A stretch of DNA of 64,000 nucleotides, taken from assembly GCA_023667845.1 (NCBI GenBank), contig JAMPIU010000206.1, positions 124,001 through 188,000 of the forward strand, given 5' to 3'. Positions 58,499-64,000 of the stretch are shown here, one piece after another (position 1 is the stretch's first letter; each line of letters opens with the position of its first letter). The stretch is from Dehalobacter sp. (GTDB taxonomy: Bacteria; Bacillota; Desulfitobacteriia; Desulfitobacteriales; Syntrophobotulaceae). The notes below the pieces were generated by a model. That model worked only from the letters and a program-made list of their open reading frames with translations, was not told the DNA's origin and did no database searches. The position numbers and the translations under genes are program-made.

Positions 58499-60097
58499 AT
58501 GTTCCGCTACATTCATTCTAAACTGCGTTTTTGGCAGTTAGCAAATCATAACGGCGCTGACGCCAATCATTTAAGGAATTCGAACTCTAACCTTTCCGAT
58601 AATCTGAACAAAAACCTTACTGCTCTAAAAGGTGTGTTCGGAAATAGCTATGATGTTAATGTGCGGGAATTTAACTTTGGTGATCAGGGACTTACACGTG
58701 GTGCGATCATCTTCTTATCCGGGATGACGGATACAGTCACAATTAACGAAAGTATTATAAAACCATTAATGTACGACATCCGATTAAGCTCCAAACAAGA
58801 AACCTCACCAATGAATAATATGAGTATCATTCAGGCAACGCTGCTTACGGTGGGAATGGTTCAAAAAGTTTCTACGATCAATGAAGTCGTAGACGGCTGT
58901 TTGTCCGGAAAAACAATTCTACTGATGGATGGCTCAAAAGAAGCTTTAGTCATTGGCACCGAAGGTTGGGAAACCCGTGGCGTGGACGAACCCAAAACAG
59001 AATCCGTTGTCCGGGGCCCGAGGGAAGGCTTTACTGAAAATTTGCTTACCAATACAACCCTGTTGCGTCGTAAAATAAGAAACCCGAATTTAACCCTGGA
59101 AACCATGAAAATAGGTGAACAAACCAAGACCACCATTTGTGTTGCCTATTTAAAAGATCTCGCTAATCCACAGCTCATCAAAGAAATTCAACGGCGTCTT
59201 CAAAGAATTAAGACAGATGCAATTCTGGAATCAGGGTATATCGAGCAGTTCATTGAGGATGCTCCTTTTTCTATTTTCTCCACAGTTGCTAACAGTGAAA
59301 AACCGGATCTTGTGGCAGCAAAAATCTTAGAGGGAAGGGCGGCCATTTTTGTTGACGGAACTCCCTTTGTGCTTACCGTCCCAATGGTTTTTATTGAAAG
59401 TTTTCAAAGCGCTGAAGATTACTATTCCCGGCCTTATTTTGCAAGCGTGGTTAGACTCCTCAGGCTTTTAGCTTTTCTGATTAGCATTACGGCTCCGGCA
59501 ATCTATGTTGCTTTAACAACTTTTCACCAAGAATTGATTCCTACTTCCTTACTTTTTACCATGGCTGCATCCGAGGAGGGCGTCCCTTTCCCTGCGATGG
59601 CAGAAGCGCTCATTATGGGAACAACATTTGAAATCCTCAGGGAGGCCGGGGTTCGCTTGCCCCGTCCTATCGGTCAAGCGGTCAGTATTGTGGGAGCTTT
59701 GGTTATTGGCGAGGCTGCTGTAGGTGCCGGAATAATCGGAGAGCCTATGGTTATCGTGATAGCTTTGACAGCAATTTGCAGTTTTGTGGTTCCTTCCCAA
59801 ACAGATTCCGGTAGTATCTTACGATTAATTCTTGTTCTCCTAGCCGGGGCAATGGGAGGGTTTGGGATTGCACTTGGATTAATGGGGACATTTATTCACC
59901 TGGCTTCCTTAAGATCTTTTGGCACCCCGTATTTATCACCTTTCGCTCCTCTCAGTACGCAAGACTTGAAAGATACATTCATCAGGGCGCCTGTTTGGGC
60001 AATGTTTACCCGCCCTAGAACTATAGGCTGGCATGACCCTGAGCGCCAGGAGTTCAGATTAAAACCCAGCCATCCTTCAGAAGAAGACAAGAGTTAG
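58499..60097 (+). CDS. gerAA: Spore germination protein GerAA/GerKA family
   Basis: 532 residues. An N-terminal cytosolic domain (FGNSYDVNVREFNFG, SGMTDTVTINESIIKPL) is followed by the membrane domain with EGRAAIFVDGTPFVLTVPMVFIESFQSAEDYYSRP, then ETFHQELIPTSLL-like and RLPRPIGQAVSIVGALVIGEAAV segments, all family hallmarks. It forms the germinant receptor of the spore inner membrane with GerAB and GerAC. First gene of the operon; a sigma-G promoter was not recognised. Confidence 0.94.
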   Translation: MFRYIHSKLRFWQLANHNGADANHLRNSNSNLSDNLNKNLTALKGVFGNSYDVNVREFNFGDQGLTRGAIIFLSGMTDTVTINESIIKPLMYDIRLSSKQETSPMNNMSIIQATLLTVGMVQKVSTINEVVDGCLSGKTILLMDGSKEALVIGTEGWETRGVDEPKTESVVRGPREGFTENLLTNTTLLRRKIRNPNLTLETMKIGEQTKTTICVAYLKDLANPQLIKEIQRRLQRIKTDAILESGYIEQFIEDAPFSIFSTVANSEKPDLVAAKILEGRAAIFVDGTPFVLTVPMVFIESFQSAEDYYSRPYFASVVRLLRLLAFLISITAPAIYVALTTFHQELIPTSLLFTMAASEEGVPFPAMAEALIMGTTFEILREAGVRLPRPIGQAVSIVGALVIGEAAVGAGIIGEPMVIVIALTAICSFVVPSQTDSGSILRLILVLLAGAMGGFGIALGLMGTFIHLASLRSFGTPYLSPFAPLSTQDLKDTFIRAPVWAMFTRPRTIGWHDPERQEFRLKPSHPSEEDKS

Positions 60098-60133
60098 ACC
60101 GGCTTGAATAACATTAAAAACAAGAGGCAATTG

Positions 60134-61315
60134 ATGAAAAATCAAATTGGTTTCATTATGAAAGTCATGGTATGTTTCATGTTAATTTTACCCCTAAGTG
60201 GTTGCTGGAGCCGCCATGAGTTAAATTCTTTATCGTTTGTCGTAGGCGTAGGTTTAGATAAAGCCGAGGAGCCCGGAGAAATACAATTGACAACGCAAGT
60301 TGTGAAACCGGGTGAACTAAAATCTGCTTCTGTTAAAAATAAGAGCGGTGCGGGCGGGACAAACGCCTACTGGAACATAAAAAGAACGGGATATGTTGCC
60401 TCTGAAATTATCAGAGATTTTAGTCATGAATCCAGTCACAGGTTATATTTTCCGCATAATCAGGTTCTGATATTTGAGAGAAAGTTGGCTGAGGAAGGAA
60501 TACAACCATATATAGATACTTTTATACGGGATAGTGAGACTCGTTTTAATGTTTTGCTCGTGGTCTCCGAAGACCAAGCAAGTGAGGTACTTGATGTTTC
60601 GCCTGAATTGGAGAAGTTGCCTGCAATTAACATTGCCAAATTAGTTGAAACTCAAAAGATAACGTCTGAATCGCCAACAGTTAGGTTAATCGATTTTATT
60701 AATCGTTTAATGAGCAAGAGCACAGCCCCCATCGCCCCTTTGATTAGAGTGACCGGCCAAGGGAATGAAAAAACAGTGGAAGTCTTTGGAACAGCAGTTT
60801 TTAAGCATGATAAATTGGTTGGCGAACTGAATGAACGTGAAACGCGCGGACTGCTTTGGGTTATCAACGAAGTAAAAAGCGGGATGATTAATGTTGCTGG
60901 TCCTAGCGGTGATGGTGAAGTGAGCTTGGAAATCACGCTTGCGAAAAGTAAAATGACACCTGTCATCCAAGATGATACGATTCTGATAAAGCTCGATATC
61001 AAAGCAGAAGGGATCGTCAATAGCCAGAGTGGTTCAGAAAACCTAGCATCACCAATCATTGTTGCCTCTCTGGAAAAAGAACTATCCGCTGAAATCAGAA
61101 AAGAAATCATAGCTGCTTTAAAAACGGCCAAGGATCTCAATTCAGATATATTTGGTTTTGGTGATTCAATCTATTGGAAATACCCCTCAGAGTGGCATGA
61201 ACTGGAATCTAAATGGGACAAGGTCTTTCCGGACGTTGAAGTAGCGTTAAATATCAATACTAAGCTACGCAGTACAGGCAATATCAGCGCTCCTGCCGTA
61301 CCTGCTAAGGAGTAA
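60134..61315 (+). CDS. gerAC: Spore germination lipoprotein GerAC family (Ger(x)C)
   Basis: 393 residues from the ATG after AAGAGG; a TTG 30 bases upstream is an alternative. Lipobox LPLSGCW followed by SRHELNSLSFVVGVGLDK is the Ger(x)C signature. The body ends with the beta-sheet domain containing SDIFGFGDSIYWKYPSEWHELESKWDKVFPDVEVALNI, diagnostic for the C-terminal Ger(x)C domain. It is the lipoprotein subunit of the germinant receptor and lies between gerAA and gerAB, so the gene order is A-C-B. Confidence 0.93.
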   Translation: MKNQIGFIMKVMVCFMLILPLSGCWSRHELNSLSFVVGVGLDKAEEPGEIQLTTQVVKPGELKSASVKNKSGAGGTNAYWNIKRTGYVASEIIRDFSHESSHRLYFPHNQVLIFERKLAEEGIQPYIDTFIRDSETRFNVLLVVSEDQASEVLDVSPELEKLPAINIAKLVETQKITSESPTVRLIDFINRLMSKSTAPIAPLIRVTGQGNEKTVEVFGTAVFKHDKLVGELNERETRGLLWVINEVKSGMINVAGPSGDGEVSLEITLAKSKMTPVIQDDTILIKLDIKAEGIVNSQSGSENLASPIIVASLEKELSAEIRKEIIAALKTAKDLNSDIFGFGDSIYWKYPSEWHELESKWDKVFPDVEVALNINTKLRSTGNISAPAVPAKE

Positions 61316-61318
61316 TTC

Positions 61319-62401
61319 ATGAGGCTTGAAAGAGGAATCATATCAAGTTCACAGTTGATGTTTTTAGTTGCAGGATATGTTCAGGGTTCTGTTTTGGTGG
61401 CTGCATTTTCGAATACAGTTACCAAGCAGTATACTTGGCTGGTTGTTTTATCCGGATTGGCTGCAAGCATTCCCCTTGCCATGGCTTATGTTGCCTTAGC
61501 GAGGAAATTCCCCGGCAAGGACCTGGTACAAATCAATCGTATTGTCTATGGTCCCTATTTAAGTAAACTGGTTTCCGCCTTATACATTTGGTTTTTTTGC
61601 ACGATTGCAGGTTTCATGTTAGCATATCTCGGCCAAATCATAAGGAATTACATGATGCCGGAAACTCCTATGTTCGCAATTTGTATTCTATTTGCTTGCA
61701 TCTGCGCCTGGGCAGTGCGCAACGGAATAGAGGTCCTCGCCCGGACCAGTGTTATATTTGTCATAATCATCATAATTGTAATCCTAATAACTTTCGTTCT
61801 ACTGCTGAAAGACATGGAACTAACGAATTTCCTGCCGTTTTTTGATCTTCCCCTGAAGGATTTTATTCAGGGTACACATTTTATGTTGACCCTTCCCTTT
61901 TGTGAAATCTTGGTGTTTCTCATGCTATTCCCCTATGTAAACAAGGGAGTAGAAGCAAAAAAATCTGTTATTTTAGGATTAATCATCGGAGGGATCAGCA
62001 TATTAATTGATACGGTTCGTAATACAGCTGTGCTGGGAGCAGCAGCGGTGATCATGGTTTCCCCTTCGATTGAATCCGTGCGCCTGATAGATCTGGCAGA
62101 AATCATAACCAGGCTGGAAATGCTTGTTATTACTATATTATTAATTGCAATGTTCATAAAAGTAAATGTTATGTATTATGGCGCAGTATTAGGGATAGCC
62201 CGATTATGTAATTTACGGTCCTATAGGCCACTGGTACTTCCGATTGGAAGTATCATTGTTAGTTTATCCATTATGACATTTGATACTCTGGCACAAAGCA
62301 ATGATTTCGCAACTAGGACAGGGCCTATTTTCACCCTTGTGTTTGAGTTTTCGCCTGTAATAACCTTACTTGTAGCAAAAATACGAAAGTTACCAAAATA
62401 A
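61319..62401 (+). CDS. gerAB: Spore germination permease GerAB family
   Basis: 360 residues, ten membrane helices, an APC-superfamily germination permease. The N-terminus ISSSQLMFLVAGYVQGSVLV, MAYVALARKFPGKDLVQINRIVYGPYLSK and the middle ARTSVIFV are typical. It is the probable ligand-binding subunit of the GerA-type receptor. It starts 4 bases after gerAC. Confidence 0.92.
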   Translation: MRLERGIISSSQLMFLVAGYVQGSVLVAAFSNTVTKQYTWLVVLSGLAASIPLAMAYVALARKFPGKDLVQINRIVYGPYLSKLVSALYIWFFCTIAGFMLAYLGQIIRNYMMPETPMFAICILFACICAWAVRNGIEVLARTSVIFVIIIIIVILITFVLLLKDMELTNFLPFFDLPLKDFIQGTHFMLTLPFCEILVFLMLFPYVNKGVEAKKSVILGLIIGGISILIDTVRNTAVLGAAAVIMVSPSIESVRLIDLAEIITRLEMLVITILLIAMFIKVNVMYYGAVLGIARLCNLRSYRPLVLPIGSIIVSLSIMTFDTLAQSNDFATRTGPIFTLVFEFSPVITLLVAKIRKLPK

Positions 62402-62412
62402 CAGGAAAGGAA

Positions 62413-62634
62413 ATGGCCGTGATTTTTTTATTAACGATAGCTTTTGTCGCCATAGGATTATTTGAAGTCCCTGCTCTTGTCAAAAACAAGCACTGGCGGG
62501 AACTTACCGTCTTTTCGGTCTTATTTCTGTTAGCGTTTATACTGGCTCTATTACAAGCAGCAGATGTCAAAATACCCAGTCCAGTCAAAGGCGTGGAATA
62601 TTTGATTAAGGATATATTAAAAATTAGTTATTGA
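62413..62634 (+). CDS. Small two-helix membrane protein in the ger operon
   Basis: 73 residues, 11 bases after gerAB with AGGAAAGG as ribosome site. Two hydrophobic helices (about 2-22 and 31-48) and an amphipathic tail. Small membrane subunits such as GerD-like or GerAD-type proteins are known beside some germinant receptors, but I see no motif that proves homology. Position suggests a fourth subunit. Confidence 0.65.
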   Translation: MAVIFLLTIAFVAIGLFEVPALVKNKHWRELTVFSVLFLLAFILALLQAADVKIPSPVKGVEYLIKDILKISY

Positions 62635-62686
62635 TACTAGAAATCAAAGAAACTCCACCAAAATTTGCTATATTTGAAATATTCCT

Positions 62687-62715
62687 TTGACATATACTTT
62701 CATTCCAGTTATACT
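62687..62715 (+). promoter_or_regulatory. Sigma-A promoter of the zinc-ribbon gene
   Basis: TTGACA at 62687-62692 and TATACT at 62710-62715, 17-base spacer. It gives a 5' leader of about 105 bases that contains GGGAAG...CTTCCC. Confidence 0.75.
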
Positions 62716-62826
62716 AAAGCAGCTCGTTCATTTTGTGGATTTACTAATAACCTCTCCATTGCCTAAAGCTCTGGGAAGCTATGAATTCTTCCCATAAAGC
62801 GGGTAATATATTTTGGAGGTTTTTTT

Positions 62827-63129
62827 ATGTTTGAAGACAAAGTTTTAACCTGTAAGGACTGTGGAAATGAGTTTTCCTTCTCCGTTTCCGAACAAGAATT
62901 CTACGCAGAAAAGGGATTTACCAATGAACCTGGCAGATGTCCGGAATGCCGCTCTGCGAGAAAGGCACAGGGTAGATCCAACAACCAATACGGTCGTCCG
63001 CAACGAGAAATGTTCCCAGCCGTCTGTGCTACTTGTGGAAAAGAAACTCAAGTCCCTTTCCAACCCTCAGGTGACAAACCGGTTTATTGTCGTGATTGTT
63101 ATCAACCACGCACACGAAATAATTGGTAA
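62827..63129 (+). CDS. Zinc-ribbon protein with two CxxC-pair domains
   Basis: 100 residues, ATG after TTTTGGAGG. An N-terminal ribbon with LTCKDCGNEFSFSVSEQEFYAEKGF and GRCPECR, and a C-terminal ribbon with AVCATCGKETQVPFQPS and VYCRDCY; both match the zinc-ribbon (zf-trcl type, CxxC-x(n)-CxxC) proteins common in Clostridia. Probably nucleic-acid binding or a small regulator; function unknown. It has its own strong promoter and terminator. Confidence 0.85.
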   Translation: MFEDKVLTCKDCGNEFSFSVSEQEFYAEKGFTNEPGRCPECRSARKAQGRSNNQYGRPQREMFPAVCATCGKETQVPFQPSGDKPVYCRDCYQPRTRNNW

Positions 63130-63140
63130 GTATTTGAAAG

Positions 63141-63176
63141 AAGCCTTCCTAGTACACACACTAGGGAGGCTTTTTT
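63141..63176 (+). terminator. Terminator of the zinc-ribbon gene
   Basis: AAGCCTTCCTAGT pairs with ACTAGGGAGGCTT (13 bp, one GU) around ACACAC, followed by a T-run. Confidence 0.9.
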
Positions 63177-63234
63177 ATTTCGGGTCTTCTTATACCATAA
63201 GCAGCCCATAAGGATATTTTTGCGCTATATTGGC

Positions 63235-64000
63235 TCATGCGGACACTTTAAATGGTTGTATTCTTGATAATTCATAGAATAGTGGCGATTTATAACCCAA
63301 TGCTGAATGAAGCCTTCGGCAATTGTAGTAAATATTAATCCATTGCTTAAGTCCAATCTGAGCTTGCTCAATACTCTGAAAGTATCGCTTGTAAACAAAT
63401 TCTGTCTTCAAGGTTTGAAAGAATGATTCCATTGGAGCATTGTCATAAGGATTCCCTTTACGGCTCATACTGCCGAGAATTTTGTGCTTATCCAGTAACT
63501 CCCGGAATGCCTTGCTAGTATACTGACTGCCACGATCTGAATGATGAATAAGTCCTGGAGCAGGCCGCTCCTTGGCAATTGCCAAGGAAAGAGCCCGACA
63601 AACCAATTTGGCATTTGGCTTCGTTCCAAGTGCCCAACCTACTATTTTTCTACGGCACAAATCCATGACAGCTGCGAGATAAGACCATTTTCCGTTTGTT
63701 CTGATGTAGGTAATGTCGGCTAGCCAAACTTTATTAATCTCTGTAACTTTAAACTCTTGGCCCAGCAGATTGGGAAATGCCTGTTCATTGGGATCAGCCT
63801 TCGTGGTTTGCGGCTTGTACTTGCTCTTGATCTTCGCTTTAATGCCATTCTGATGCATAATCCTTTGAACTTTGCTCCGGCCGCACTTGACGTTATGTTC
63901 CTTGTTCAGAGATTCATAAACGCGCTTGACACCGTAGTTATGATCATTATCCCGTTCAATCTTTCTGATCTTGGCAAGGACCACGGCGTCTTTATCCTGG
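63235..64000 (-). mobile_element. IS3-family transposase (OrfB, DDE integrase core), cut by window edge
   Basis: The frame runs from the stop at 63235 to the window edge; the N-terminus lies outside. An HTH_21-type segment (NYGVKRVYESLNKEHNVKCGRSKVQRIM) precedes the DDE core: WLADITYIRT (D), LIHHSDRGSQYTS (D), then NPYDNAPMESFFQTLKTE (E), the full catalytic triad of IS3/IS150-type elements. The 3' end WINIYYNCRRLHSALGYKSP is typical. An upstream OrfA and the far inverted repeat should lie beyond 64000. Confidence 0.92.

Noticed and set aside
1-64000. CRISPR array, rRNA genes, prophage module or replication origin
   Set aside because: No regularly spaced direct repeats, no rRNA sequence, no phage structural genes and no DnaA-box cluster were seen.

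Overview
The window looks like chromosomal DNA of an endospore-forming, Gram-positive anaerobe of the Clostridia, most like Peptococcaceae/Desulfitobacteriaceae (Desulfitobacterium, Dehalobacter, Desulfosporosinus). This is inferred from the gene set: a GerA germinant-receptor operon, AddAB instead of RecBCD, RecQ, ECF sigma/anti-sigma pairs, KimA, KdpDE, MntH/MntR, a two-gene SufBC-type iron-sulfur system, an FmdE-like protein, a dicluster ferredoxin, purine-rich Shine-Dalgarno sequences and many GTG/TTG starts. Species cannot be fixed from the sequence alone.

Layout. 1-3.5 kb: ECF sigma factor, anti-sigma factor and membrane protein (minus strand), then a ferredoxin-like protein and a thioesterase. 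3.5-8.2 kb: a YdeI-type protein, a secreted PepSY/YcdB protein, a lytic transglycosylase and a cupin. 8.3-14.1 kb: the aromatic operon aroF-tyrA-aroA-aroC-pheA on the minus strand. It has a long leader with a consensus promoter, a leader peptide extremely rich in Phe/Tyr/Trp codons and mutually exclusive RNA hairpins. 14.1-17.2 kb: an AT-rich island with a ComX-like peptide gene and a ComP-like PDZ sensor kinase whose phospho-acceptor His seems to be missing. 17.3-21.6 kb: FmdE-like protein, znuBCA and a divergent Fur/Zur regulator. 21.6-31.5 kb: recQ, a YaiI/YqxD protein, addB and addA. 31.7 kb: a small basic ORF with an intrinsic terminator inside its coding region, like ArfA/BrfA ribosome-rescue factors. 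32-36.2 kb: BlaR1/BlaI and an ABC-F ATPase preceded by a 6-codon leader ORF and a three-segment attenuator. 36.2-39.4 kb: sufB/sufC, a DUF2284 protein, a coiled-coil protein and tRNA-Val. 39.6-49.2 kb: M50 protease, cupin, DUF4353 lipoprotein, a CDF transporter and a P-type ATPase each with a NiCo (czcD-type) riboswitch, and a phosphodiester glycosidase. 49.2-54.7 kb: KimA potassium importer with KdpD/KdpE but no KdpFABC. 55-58.3 kb: MntR, MntH and an MFS transporter. 58.5-62.6 kb: gerAA-gerAC-gerAB plus a small membrane gene. 62.8-64 kb: a zinc-ribbon protein and an IS3-type transposase cut by the window edge.

A recurring theme is cis-RNA control. Leader-peptide attenuation is predicted at the aromatic operon and at the ABC-F gene, two metal riboswitches control cation exporters, and a terminator lies within a probable ribosome-rescue gene. 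A family of intergenic repeats with a palindromic GCCATGGATGGC-like core occurs at least four times, and several genes carry short in-frame tandem repeats. All functional calls come from reading motifs by eye; no database search was run.
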